From Desulfopila_A sp964446655 (GTDB lineage: Bacteria > Desulfobacterota > Desulfobulbia > Desulfobulbales > Desulfocapsaceae): a stretch of 64,000 nucleotides of DNA. Shown here in pieces: positions 1 to 9,300 of this stretch (position 1 is the stretch's first letter; every line of letters starts with the position of its first letter). The notes under the pieces were generated by a model. It was not told the origin of the DNA. It searched no databases and worked only from the letters and a program-made list of their open reading frames with translations. The position numbers and the translations under genes were made by a program. The stretch lies in the NCBI GenBank assembly GCA_964446655.1, contig CAYUPL010000009.1, positions 23,756-87,755 of the forward strand, in the 5' to 3' direction.

Positions 1-540
1 GCCCTGGCCTTTATCCGCTATGATTTTCCCGGCAAAAATACCATCAATACTATTCTCTTATCTCCCATCATGATACCCGAGGTGGTCCTGGGCGTCGCCC
101 TGCTTCTTTTTCTCCGTTTTCTGCAGCAACCGAAGAGCTTCGCTCTGCTCCTCATGGGCCATGTGGTACTTACACTGCCCTATGTTCTGCTAATTGTACA
201 GGCCAGGCTGGTGGGCATAAAAAAAGAGTATGAAGAAGCGGCCAAAACCTTAGGCGCAAGCGGATTTCAGACCTTCAGGGAAGTTACTTTTCCCCTTTTA
301 TTGCCGGCTATTCTGGCCGGCGCCCTGTTCTCCTTTACCATTTCATTTGACGACATTACGGCAACTTTGTTCTGGGCCACTGCCGAAAATCAGACCGTCC
401 CGGTGAAAATTTTCAGCATGCTGAGAAACTCCATCAGCCCGGAGATCAACGCCCTTGGTGCAGTCATGATTGTCCTCACCGTGGCCACTCCACTGCTGGC
501 CGGCTATCTGTCGCGCAAGTTATCCAAGGTAAAGGTTTAA
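1..540 (+). CDS. ABC transporter permease, PotC-like, 5' end cut by window
   Basis: This is the inner-membrane permease subunit of a polyamine/quaternary-amine type ABC importer. The reading frame is open from base 1, so the true start lies outside the window and only the C-terminal 179 residues are present. The hydrophobic segments and the EAA loop (EEAAKTLGASGFQTFREVTFP, shown here as EEAAKTLGASGFQ then FREVTFPLLLP) that contacts the ATPase are typical of the BPD_transp_1 family. The binding protein and the ATPase follow downstream on the same strand, which supports one importer. The substrate cannot be read from the sequence. PotC-like subunits also serve betaine, putrescine and opine importers. 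Confidence 0.9.
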   Translation, partial: ALAFIRYDFPGKNTINTILLSPIMIPEVVLGVALLLFLRFLQQPKSFALLLMGHVVLTLPYVLLIVQARLVGIKKEYEEAAKTLGASGFQTFREVTFPLLLPAILAGALFSFTISFDDITATLFWATAENQTVPVKIFSMLRNSISPEINALGAVMIVLTVATPLLAGYLSRKLSKVKV

Positions 541-588
541 TTTCATAGAAAATGCAGTTAAACATCAACACAACAGAGAGGAGAACCA

Positions 589-1752
589 ATGAATATCGTA
601 ACGCAGGAAAAACTGGACCGAGTCTATCAGGCATACAAAAACGGTAATCTCAACCGACGCCATTTTCTCAAGTATCTCACCATGGCCGGTGCCACCCTCG
701 GCCTGATGGGCACCCCCTTCGGCAAAATGCTGGGTGAGGCTCGGGCGGCTGATTCCATCCGTTTTGACGGCTGGGGCGGTGTGGTTTCCGAAGCCTTCCG
801 CAAATATGCCTTCGATCCCTTCACCGAAGCCACCGGCATCAAGGTGATCGACGGCGAATTCGGCGATATGAACTCCTACCTGACCCGCGTCAAGGCTTCC
901 TATCCGCCGGGAGGAGAATTCAATATCGCCCATCTCAGCGCGGTATTCGACTATGCCCGCTATGTCGACCTCGGTTTTTCCACCGTTCTTGACGAGGAAA
1001 AAATTCCTAATCTGGCCAATGTGATGACCTCCATGATCAAACCGCTACGCGACATCAGCAAAGGAACATTGTCCGCGGTCCCCTATGATCTCGGCCAGAC
1101 CGGTATTGCCTACAACACTAACAACATCAGCAAGGAAAAGGCGGAAGAATTGGGTGCCTCGCTCCTCTGGGACAAAGAACTCAAAGGAAAACTGGGCAGC
1201 TGGGGCGGCGATTTCCGCACCAATATGTGGTATGCCGCTCTGCATACCGGCCAGAGCCCCAATGACATGACCGATATCAAGGCCATCTGGGCGGCCCTGC
1301 GCGAACAGCGTGATCTGATGAAAAAATACTGGAGTTCCGGAGCCGAGCTGATGAGTCTGCTGGCCAATGAAGAAATCTGGGCCACCGTGGCCTGGTCGGG
1401 CCGGGTCGCCGCCCTGCAGCAGGAAGGCTACCCCGTCGGCTATCTCCAGCCCAAAGGCACCTACTCCTGGATGGAATACCTGTTCGTCCTTAAGGGAACC
1501 GACCTGGAAACCGCCCAGAAGCTGCTCAACTTCATGCTTGAACCGGATGCCGCCATCGCCGTGGCCGAAGGACAGAATTATCCGCCAAGCCTTGATCCCA
1601 CCAGAGTGGCATTAACCGACAAGATCAAGCAGATGCCGGCCTACGACCCCACCGGCCAGCTGGACGGCTATCTCTTCGCCGACCCGGCCTATTGGAACGC
1701 CCATCAACTGGAGTGGACCGAAATGTGGGATCGTATCATAGCCGGAAGCTGA
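589..1752 (+). CDS. Tat-exported extracellular solute-binding protein, PotD-like
   Basis: This is the periplasmic substrate-binding subunit of the importer, 387 residues. The N terminus carries a twin-arginine signal (NRRHFLKYLTMAGATLGLMG, about residues 22-41) followed by an Ala-rich cleavage region ending near ARAAD, so it is probably exported folded by Tat. The mature part has the two-lobed fold pattern of the spermidine/putrescine-binding family (opening near IRFDGWGGVVSEAF, FMLEPDAAIAVAEGQNYPPS near the C terminus). A good ribosome binding site (AGAGGAG) precedes the ATG. It starts 48 bases after the permease stop, so it is probably cotranscribed. A Tat signal on a PotD-like protein is less common than a Sec signal. 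The ligand is unknown. The adjacent epimerase makes a proline or hydroxyproline derivative, or its betaine, a reasonable guess. Confidence 0.88.
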   Translation: MNIVTQEKLDRVYQAYKNGNLNRRHFLKYLTMAGATLGLMGTPFGKMLGEARAADSIRFDGWGGVVSEAFRKYAFDPFTEATGIKVIDGEFGDMNSYLTRVKASYPPGGEFNIAHLSAVFDYARYVDLGFSTVLDEEKIPNLANVMTSMIKPLRDISKGTLSAVPYDLGQTGIAYNTNNISKEKAEELGASLLWDKELKGKLGSWGGDFRTNMWYAALHTGQSPNDMTDIKAIWAALREQRDLMKKYWSSGAELMSLLANEEIWATVAWSGRVAALQQEGYPVGYLQPKGTYSWMEYLFVLKGTDLETAQKLLNFMLEPDAAIAVAEGQNYPPSLDPTRVALTDKIKQMPAYDPTGQLDGYLFADPAYWNAHQLEWTEMWDRIIAGS

Positions 1753-1779
1753 TATTGAACTGAAAAAACCATACACCAT

Positions 1780-1814
1780 GGCCCGGAGAGATGGTACAGT
1801 CTCACCTCCGGGCC
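1780..1814 (+). promoter_or_regulatory. Intergenic stem-loop between binding-protein and ATPase genes
   Basis: A perfect 9-bp inverted repeat (GGCCCGGAG at 1780-1788 and CTCCGGGCC at 1806-1814) encloses a 17-base loop just after the binding-protein stop. No T-tract follows, so it is not a classic terminator. In importer operons such stems often protect the 3' end of the binding-protein mRNA and lower expression of the downstream subunit. That role is inferred here. Confidence 0.6.
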
Positions 1815-1891
1815 CGCATCATCCAGTGTTCGTCCACTCCTCGCAAGGCAGTGAATGACCATAGGAAATACAATTTGGGAGATCGAGTACA

Positions 1892-2992
1892 TTGGCAACC
1901 GGAAAAAAACAGCCCATGGTGGAATTCAGGGGCATCATGAAACGGTTTGACGACGTCGTCGCCGTGGAGAAGATGAATTTTGATATCGAAGAGGGTAGCC
2001 TGGTAACCTTGCTGGGCCCCTCCGGCTGCGGTAAAACCACACTTTTGCGCATGGTGGCGGGACTCGAAGAACCCACCGAGGGCGATATCTTCATCAAGGG
2101 CAAGCGTATCAACGACACCCCCATTCACAAACGTAATCTGGGTATGATCTTTCAGAATTATGCGCTCTTTCCCCACAAAAACATTTACGACAACGTCGCT
2201 TTTGGGCTGAAATACCGTGATGTTTCCAAAGAACAGATCAGGGAAAAGGTCAGCCAGGCCCTGGAAATGGTCCGCCTGCCCGGTGTGGAAAACCGTATGC
2301 CGAGCCAGCTTTCCGGTGGTCAGCAGCAGCGCATTGCCATGGCGCGTGCCATTGTTATCGAACCGGATGTGCTCCTCATGGACGAGCCGCTCTCTGCCCT
2401 GGATGAGAACCTCCGCGAAGAGATGCGACGCGAGGTGGACAACCTCCAGCAGATTCTGGGTGTCACCACCATTTTTGTCACCCATGATCAGCGCGAGGCC
2501 TTGTCCATGTCGGATAAGATCCTGGTGATGAAGGATGGCCGCAAGCAGCAGGAAGGTGATCCCCAGACCGTCTATAACGAACCGGTCAACCATTTCGTTG
2601 CCGATTTTCTCGGCCATTCCAATTTTATCAAAGGAGAAATCGTCGATGTGAATGACCAGCATGTCCGCGTCAAAATCGAAACAGGTGATCTCCTCATCGC
2701 CGACAACAAAGGAGCCTTTAACAAGGGAGACCAGGTCGAGCTGGTGGTTCGTGCCCAGCGTTTCGATCTCTACCCCAAGGAAGACTTTACCGCCGTCAAG
2801 GAGATGAATTCTTTTGAGGGACGCATCAAGGACCGTAGCTATATGGGCGGTGAAGTCAGCTACTTCATCGAGCTTGGCGGCAATCGGGAGATTCACATCA
2901 TCTCCATGATGCGCACGAGAATTTATGAAATCGGGGAGACCGTCAGCGTCGAAGTGGCACCGCATCACTGTCATCTCATACCTATTGAATAA
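1892..2992 (+). CDS. ABC transporter ATP-binding protein, PotA-like
   Basis: This is the cytoplasmic ATPase of the importer, 366 residues. Walker A (GPSGCGKTT, near residue 43), the Q-loop, the signature LSGGQQQR, Walker B (VLLMDEPLSALD) and the H-loop (FVTHDQREAL) are all present. A C-terminal TOBE-like regulatory region follows from about residue 235. The start is a TTG at 1892 with GGGAG upstream; an ATG at 1916 is an alternative. It completes the importer encoded by the two preceding genes. An apparent long reading frame on the opposite strand is a shadow. Confidence 0.93.
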   Translation: MATGKKQPMVEFRGIMKRFDDVVAVEKMNFDIEEGSLVTLLGPSGCGKTTLLRMVAGLEEPTEGDIFIKGKRINDTPIHKRNLGMIFQNYALFPHKNIYDNVAFGLKYRDVSKEQIREKVSQALEMVRLPGVENRMPSQLSGGQQQRIAMARAIVIEPDVLLMDEPLSALDENLREEMRREVDNLQQILGVTTIFVTHDQREALSMSDKILVMKDGRKQQEGDPQTVYNEPVNHFVADFLGHSNFIKGEIVDVNDQHVRVKIETGDLLIADNKGAFNKGDQVELVVRAQRFDLYPKEDFTAVKEMNSFEGRIKDRSYMGGEVSYFIELGGNREIHIISMMRTRIYEIGETVSVEVAPHHCHLIPIE

Positions 2993-3067
2993 GCAGGGCG
3001 AAAGTTGCGGACTCGGTTGCTGTTCCGCCAAAAGAACCACACACCACCGTAAGGATAAAAAACCGAT

Positions 3068-4105
3068 ATGCTCAATTTTGATGATTTAGCAAACGGCTTT
3101 GCACTACGCTATCCTGATCGCCACATCACTATAGACTCCCATACCCAGGGCGAACCAACCAGGCTGCTTCTCAATTTTCCCACCCTGCCGGGCACAACAA
3201 TTGCCGAAAAACGAGATGCCTTCTCACGTCGCCATGATCACCTCCGCATGCTTCTCACCCGTGAGCCACGGGGGCATCGGGACATGTTCGCCGCCGTCAT
3301 TACCGAACCGGTCAGCCCGGAAGCCTCCTTCGGCCTGATCTATATGGACGCCAGACGTTATCCGTACCTCTGCGGCCATGCCACCATTGGGGCGGTGACC
3401 ACTTTGGTGGAAACAGGGGTGCTCAAAATGAAGGACGGCGACACCATTATTACGGTGGACACCCCGTCCGGCCCACTGTCGGCTCACACCCGTATTCGAC
3501 GAGGCCGGGTCGAATCGGTCGGGCTCGATATGGTACCGTCCTTTGTCCAGGCCACAGGCTGTCGTATAGATGTTGTCGGCTTCGGCGAGATCTCGCTGGA
3601 TCTGGTCTGTGTCGGAGGCTTTTTTGCCATGGTCTCAGCCGCTTCCATCGGACTGGAGTTGACCCCGGCAAACAGCAAGGAGCTGATCAGCCTTGGTATG
3701 GCCATCATCGAGGCAGCCAACCGCACTCTGCAGGTTCATCATCCGGAACGGCCCGAGGTCAACACCATCGATGTCGCCGAATTCTACAGCGAAGCAGCAG
3801 ATTCAAAGAGCGGCACCAGCGTGGTCATCTACGGCGAATCCCATATGGACCGATCCCCCTGCGGCACCGGCACCACAGCCAAAATGACATTGCTGCACCA
3901 CAAAGGCAGGCTGCTGCCCGGCCGCCTCTACCGCAACAGCAGCCCCTTGGGCACCGTCTTCGAGGGAAAAATCATCGACTTACCTCAGATAGGAGAATTT
4001 CAGGGCATCACAGCCCGCATCCACGGTAGCGCCGTTATAACCGGCTACCACCAATTTGTGCTGGAACCGGAAGACCCTTTTCCGCAGGGATTCCTGGTGT
4101 CCTGA
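3068..4105 (+). CDS. Proline racemase / 4-hydroxyproline 2-epimerase family enzyme
   Basis: This is a cofactor-independent racemase or epimerase of proline-type amino acids, 345 residues, the usual family length. Both catalytic cysteines are present: the first in YLCGHATIG (about residue 102) and the second in DRSPCGTGT (about residue 269). That argues for racemase or epimerase rather than the dehydratase subgroup, which replaces one Cys by Ser or Thr. The start is an ATG with AAGGA upstream. It lies about 75 bases after the importer ATPase on the same strand, so the importer probably brings in its substrate or a precursor such as hydroxyproline or a proline betaine. The exact substrate cannot be assigned from the sequence. 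Confidence 0.85.
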   Translation: MLNFDDLANGFALRYPDRHITIDSHTQGEPTRLLLNFPTLPGTTIAEKRDAFSRRHDHLRMLLTREPRGHRDMFAAVITEPVSPEASFGLIYMDARRYPYLCGHATIGAVTTLVETGVLKMKDGDTIITVDTPSGPLSAHTRIRRGRVESVGLDMVPSFVQATGCRIDVVGFGEISLDLVCVGGFFAMVSAASIGLELTPANSKELISLGMAIIEAANRTLQVHHPERPEVNTIDVAEFYSEAADSKSGTSVVIYGESHMDRSPCGTGTTAKMTLLHHKGRLLPGRLYRNSSPLGTVFEGKIIDLPQIGEFQGITARIHGSAVITGYHQFVLEPEDPFPQGFLVS

Positions 4106-4422
4106 AAAACTGCAATTTCAGGGAGAAAGGACCAATCCTCTCCTCATATCAGGCTCACTCCCGCATTTCGCGCGGCCTTATATCGATTTCCGAAATCTAT
4201 CTCTTCCATCCTTGTAGGTTAACTGTTTTTCTTTCCGGCTGATTCAGCGGTGGAAAGTTTACTCAACTTCTCAAAAGCCCTTGAAAAGGCGAGAATAAAA
4301 AGATAGGCTGGTGAATAATACTTTTCTTGAAAAAATTGTGGATAAGTCCATCCCGGCCGGCCGGACGATATTCCGTCATTCGGCCTGATGGGCACATTTT
4401 TTAACGCTCTGGGAGGATTCGG
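4106..4422. other. Intergenic stretch, no gene supported
   Basis: This stretch separates the epimerase from the kinase-like gene. I see no convincing reading frame on either strand and no clear terminator hairpin. It presumably holds the promoter of the kinase-like gene. Confidence 0.5.
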
Positions 4423-5217
4423 ATGCAGATAGTGACCATTTCGCGAGGAAGCTACCATCACGGGAAATCAGTTGCCGAAAAGTTGGCGGCTAAACTCGGT
4501 TACACCTGTCTGTCTCGCGACGAAATCATTGCCGATCTCGATGATTTTCATCTTCCCGAGATCAAACTGGTTCGCTGCCTCACCGATACCTTCTCGATAC
4601 TTGAGCGCTTCCCCCATGGCAAACAACGCTTTGTTACCGCCATCCGTGCTGCGCTCATGAAGCGGTTTACCAAGGGCGGGATTGTGTACCACGGCCTGGT
4701 TGGCCAATATTTTCTGCGAAACATTTCCCATGTGCTCAAAGTTCGAATAATTGCCGACACCGAGCTTCGGATAGCGCATGAGATGGCCCGGGAAAAGATT
4801 TCGGCGGATCAGGCACGCTTTATCCTGAAAAAAGATGACGAAGAACGTCGGAAATGGGCTATGTTTCTTTACGGTATTGATATACTCAACGCCGACAACT
4901 ACAACATGATTATCAGGATTGGCCATATGGCAGAAGATGATGCGGTAGATATTCTGGCCGACGCCGTTCAACTTGCCGCATTTCAGGTAACACCTGAATC
5001 TCAGGCTCTCCTGGAAGATGAGGAGCTCGCGGCTCGTGTCAGACATAAACTTATTGACTTCCCTCATGCTTCTGTTGCCGCACACAGAGGGCATCTGGTA
5101 CTTACCATGAAAGTACCGGAGGAACAGAAAGCACGAATAGAAGAGCGCATTACTGAAGTACTTTCCAGCACAGAAGGCGTAAAAGGCCATTCCTTGCAAT
5201 TTGAGAGCTATTTTTAA
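4423..5217 (+). CDS. Cytidylate-kinase-like P-loop family protein
   Basis: This 264-residue protein belongs to the cytidylate-kinase-like family common in Desulfobacterota. The N terminus (MQIVTISRGSYHHGKSVAEK) is a nucleotide-kinase P-loop in a degenerate form, with GKS retained. A DDFHLPEIK acidic region and a 'lid'-like stretch rich in Arg and Lys follow around residues 120-150. The last 70 residues look like a small alpha/beta domain of BON type (HKLIDFPHASVAAHRGHLVLTMKVPEEQ). The start is well supported by GGGAGG before the ATG. It stands alone, with no operon partner. True CMP-kinase activity is doubtful, because the housekeeping Cmk is shorter and this group is often annotated only as 'cytidylate kinase-like'. 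Confidence 0.8.
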   Translation: MQIVTISRGSYHHGKSVAEKLAAKLGYTCLSRDEIIADLDDFHLPEIKLVRCLTDTFSILERFPHGKQRFVTAIRAALMKRFTKGGIVYHGLVGQYFLRNISHVLKVRIIADTELRIAHEMAREKISADQARFILKKDDEERRKWAMFLYGIDILNADNYNMIIRIGHMAEDDAVDILADAVQLAAFQVTPESQALLEDEELAARVRHKLIDFPHASVAAHRGHLVLTMKVPEEQKARIEERITEVLSSTEGVKGHSLQFESYF

Positions 5218-5529
5218 CCTCTATCCTTTTCACATCAATCAGCGTTATGCTTAGGATACTCTTTTTCAAACAGATAGAGCAGAACTCGTCACGACCGCAT
5301 CGCCTGTTGTCTCCCCAAAATGTAGACTACACTCCATTGATACTTACCCTGGCTGCCTACACCTATGTACCGGCAGGTAGTGTCATTCGCTCTGAACGCG
5401 ACGCCTGGGATCTCCGTCTTGTTTCCGAGAGAGAAAAAATCGGTGTTGAATTGCCAAGCTGCTCGCCTCCGCTATCCTGCTTGTCGCCATCGGCAGATTC
5501 CGTAGTCTGCACCTAGAAACGGTTCTCTG
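5218..5529. other. Intergenic stretch between convergent genes
   Basis: This stretch lies between the kinase-like gene (+) and cbiK (-), which converge. An 89-codon frame on the + strand (5247-5516) has no ribosome binding site and no family resemblance, so I do not call it. I see no strong intrinsic terminator. Confidence 0.5.
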
Positions 5530-6378
5530 TCAATAAAGCTCCGCCAATCTCAAGGTCCGCTGCAAACGCTCCATGAGAAATGACAAGACCTGGGGATAAT
5601 GGGCCAGTCCTTTGAAAAAACCGGCGCCGTCATCCGTTGTGACTCCGTCCACGGTAATGCCCATGGCTTCCAGTGCCGAGCGCCAGCTGTCTGTGTCACC
5701 CATAAGGTCATGTACCACATGCATTCCGGCAAAGTACATCATCGGAATAATCCGTACCCGAAGAAGATCCCTGGCACTGCCCAGGCGACCTATCCGGGCC
5801 AGTAACGCCTCATGATTCGGCACCCCCTCGATGGTTGCCGCCAAGACATGAGGGTACAGATCCGACACCAGTTTTTCGAGCCCCAGGTAAACGATATTGA
5901 CAGGATCGGCGGCCAAGGGCGTGCCGTGCAAAGCGAGCAGATTGATCCCGACATCAGGTGACAGAAAGTCCTCCTCCAGAACAGCCAGGGTTTGTCGGAT
6001 AAAGTCCCATCGATGAAAAAGCGTTTCACTTAAGAAAACCCGAAGCCCTGGAAAAAACGAGCAGATCTCGGCCATCTGCTGAAATTCCGTGCCGGGAAAA
6101 ACATGCAGCGGCTGAACAATCGCCTTACGATATCCGGCCGCCTCCACCTTGGCAAGAGTCTCCTGCAAACCGGGCAGATTCGATTTTTTCCTGATGATAT
6201 CCGAAGTAAAGGCCCAATATGGCTCTTCATCCGGAAATTCCTTGCTGAAGCGTTCGCTGAAAAGGGCAAGAGGCTCTTTGGCACGACTGCTCGAGCCGAA
6301 AGCGGCGATGATGATAGCCGGCTTCTCCTGCAGACGCGGTTGCCGCATCTTGCGGCCGATATATCCATATTGGTGCAT
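5530..6378 (-). CDS. cbiK: Anaerobic cobalt chelatase CbiK (sirohydrochlorin cobaltochelatase)
   Basis: CbiK inserts cobalt into sirohydrochlorin in the anaerobic B12 pathway. It is a class II chelatase and needs no ATP. The protein has family landmarks in order: IIIAAFGSSS near the N terminus, PLHVFPGTEF, NLLALHGTP (candidate metal-binding His near residue 147) and IPMMYFAGMHVVHDLMG (second His near residue 218). The ATG at 6378 has AAGGAG five bases upstream. A GTG at 6384 is the only longer start. There is no signal peptide, unlike the periplasmic CbiK known from Desulfovibrio, so this one is probably cytoplasmic. It is the last gene of the riboswitch-controlled operon and starts 9 bases after the CobN-like stop. 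Confidence 0.9.
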   Translation of the reverse strand: MHQYGYIGRKMRQPRLQEKPAIIIAAFGSSSRAKEPLALFSERFSKEFPDEEPYWAFTSDIIRKKSNLPGLQETLAKVEAAGYRKAIVQPLHVFPGTEFQQMAEICSFFPGLRVFLSETLFHRWDFIRQTLAVLEEDFLSPDVGINLLALHGTPLAADPVNIVYLGLEKLVSDLYPHVLAATIEGVPNHEALLARIGRLGSARDLLRVRIIPMMYFAGMHVVHDLMGDTDSWRSALEAMGITVDGVTTDDGAGFFKGLAHYPQVLSFLMERLQRTLRLAELY

Positions 6379-6387
6379 ACGCACTCC

Positions 6388-9300
6388 TTAATAGTGTTTG
6401 CCGGCGCGGTGCATTCCCCAGGCAGCCAGACAAATTATTGCCAGAACGACCAACCCGGCCATCCATTGGATCCCCGACGAAGTTACCTCGGTGGTGTCGT
6501 CCCGGTTGTCTATTCTTACCATTGTATACCCTTCAACCTCTGTCAAATCCTGTGCCACACCACCACCTTGCTGCACATCCTCGGACATGTCCGCGGCCTG
6601 TTCCTGAGCAGGAGAAGAGAGCCGGCGCTGCAGGTTCTGCCGTTCTGCGACCTGTTCGTCAAGAGATCGACCGGCAGATTGCTCCACGGCAATTTTAAAT
6701 TTTTCCACCACTTCCGGGCTGAGCATCCCGGGCAGCGAAATGAGGGCAACAACCATCCTGTTTAGAACAGGATTATTGCAGGTGTGGTCGCAACAAGCAA
6801 CTCCTTTTTCCACCACATTGAGGGCATATTCAACAGCCAGCTTTTTTTCCATCGCCTCATCCGCCTGCCAGTATCCCTTGCGGGTCGCTTCCAGCATCCG
6901 TGCCGTCAGGGACTGATAGGCCCAGGGGTTGGCCCGGTTAAAAAAATCTTTAAGCTCCAGGCCGTACTTGTCCTCCACATACACCTCAAAAACCTGACGC
7001 CACCGGGCCGCATCCACTTTTCCCGGGGTGGTCACCTGCCAGCCCCAGAGGTATTCGACAAAATTACTCATCTCCCGAGCTCCGGCATAATCTTCCTGCT
7101 GCATACCCTCAATCCATCTGGGGTTAAGATAACGACTGCGCATTTCTCGCCCCAGGGTGGCAGCCATGTCCTCAACCGCAACCTGACTGGCCTTGCGTTG
7201 GCTGGTGATCAGGGTTTCCGGAGCCCGACCGGCCTCGTGCCGCACGGCCATGGCCAGTCCACCCAGGTACTGGAACATATCGTCATTGTCGAGCAGGCCG
7301 TAAACATTGGAAGAACGGGAGTGTACCGCTGTATCCACCACGGCCAACTGCTGCCGGAACAGCTCAACTGCAGCAACGCCCCAGCGGTCGCCACCAAAGG
7401 CGAAACCCAGCCGTTTTTCATAAACATCAACCACCTCTCGTTCTTCTTGCCACACTGCCGAGGCTCCGGTGATCTCACTGACCCCGTTGCCGTAAGAGCC
7501 CGGTTCCTCGGAAAAAACACGCAACCGGCTCAATTCATCAGCTTCCTCTTCCTCTATACCTGCAGCAAGCAGCTCATCTCTTATGCGGTGGCTGTTAGCC
7601 GCTACCAGGTTCAGGATATCAGTCTGCCGAATGGCCAGTTGTACCGCCTCATCAAGAAAGTGTATTTTTTCGGGAAAAAGGTCCCGATACAGGCCGGAAG
7701 CATTGATCAAGACATCGATGCGCGGTCGCCCAAGCTCTCTGCCGGGCACCGCCTCCAACCCCATCACCTTACCCGACTTCTGCCACCGTGGCCGAATTCC
7801 CATGAGCCAGAGAATGGTGGACTCGTTCACGCCTTCGTTGCGTAATGTCTCTACGGCCCAGAGTACCACCGCTACTTTCTGCGGATATTGGTCGTGTTTT
7901 TGCAGATGATTGGCAATGATCTCGTCGGCCGCCTTTTTTCCCAGCTGCCAGGCCGCCGGACTGGGCAGTTTGGCCGGGTTAAACCCGTACAAATTGCGGC
8001 CGGTGGGAATGGCCTCGGCATTGCGCAAAGGGTCGTTGCCTTCACCCGGCTCGATATAACGGCCATTCAGACCACGCAGCAGATTGTCCATTTCCGCACC
8101 TGGCGACAGGCGAAGTCGCTCGATGACTGTCCGCCTTTTTATATCGGGATTCCATAAGGCCACGGCATCGGCCATTTCTGCAATTTCCTCTGCTTCTTTT
8201 GCTCTGCCATAGGTATGCATCCCGAAAGGAATCATCTCTTCCTTGATTTCTTCCAGATAATGGCTCAACATATCGACCAGTTCACTGTCAGCAGGTATTT
8301 CAGCTCCTTCGGCCATAAGATCAGCGACAATGCCGGTCCGATCGGCCAGGTCGCGCAACTCTTTCAGCTTTTCCTGCGTGGCAGCGCTGCCGTGCGCCGC
8401 TCCATACTCGATCTCTCCTGCAAGATCGGCCATTTGGGCGTATTCCTCATACAACCCGGAACGACGCAAGATCGGGGTAAGGTGCGAAAGCATTACCCCC
8501 CGCCCCCGCCGCTTGGCCTGGATAGCTTCTCCGACATTATCGACGATGTATGGATACAGATTGGGGATATCGGTCACCAGCACCTCGGGTGCGCAGGAAG
8601 GCGACAGCCCGGCCTGTTTACCAGGCGTCCATTCGTACGTGGCATGCGTGCCGAGGTGAATCATGGCATCAGCACCAAATTTCTTCTCCAGCCAGAGATA
8701 TGCGGCCAGGTACTGATGGTGGGGATAAAGAGTGGTATCATGATAGAGTTTCATAGGATCGTCGCTCCAGCCCCGGGCAGGCTCGGGCATGACCACCATA
8801 TTGCCTCGCCGTACCATGGGAATGACAATCTTGTGGTCATAAAGCATCATATCGAAATCGCCCGGCTTACCCCACTGGGCCACCACTTTGTCCTGGAAAT
8901 CCGCCGGCAGTTCGGCAAACCATTGCTCGTACTCTGCTCTCTCCAGCAATTCCAGATCACCTTGATAAATCATCTCCTCCAGTTCTCCCGGCGCCCAGGA
9001 TCCCACATTGCGTGCCCCTCTCAGAATAGTCTCCTTGATTTCCGCTTCCCCCGGCAGCCGGCCGGTAACATAACCGGCCCGAGCCAATGCGGCAAAGATC
9101 TCTTCCAGAGAGGCAAAGACATTAAGATAACTGGCCCCGACATTCTGTTTTCCCTGATGATGATTGTAAAAAAGAATGGCGATTTTTTTCTCACGGTTGG
9201 CTTTACGCTGCAGGTTGATCCAGGCATGGAGCCGGGGGAGCAACCGTTCGATATTTTCCGTGACCGCTCGACCCACATACCGGATTCTGCCGTTCAGTGG

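Noticed and set aside
1802..3040. Long minus-strand frame opposite the importer ATPase
   Set aside because: It is antisense to a well-conserved gene and its translation shows no family pattern.
5247..5516. 89-codon + strand frame before cbiK
   Set aside because: No ribosome binding site, no hydrophobic or motif pattern, and no similarity I can name.
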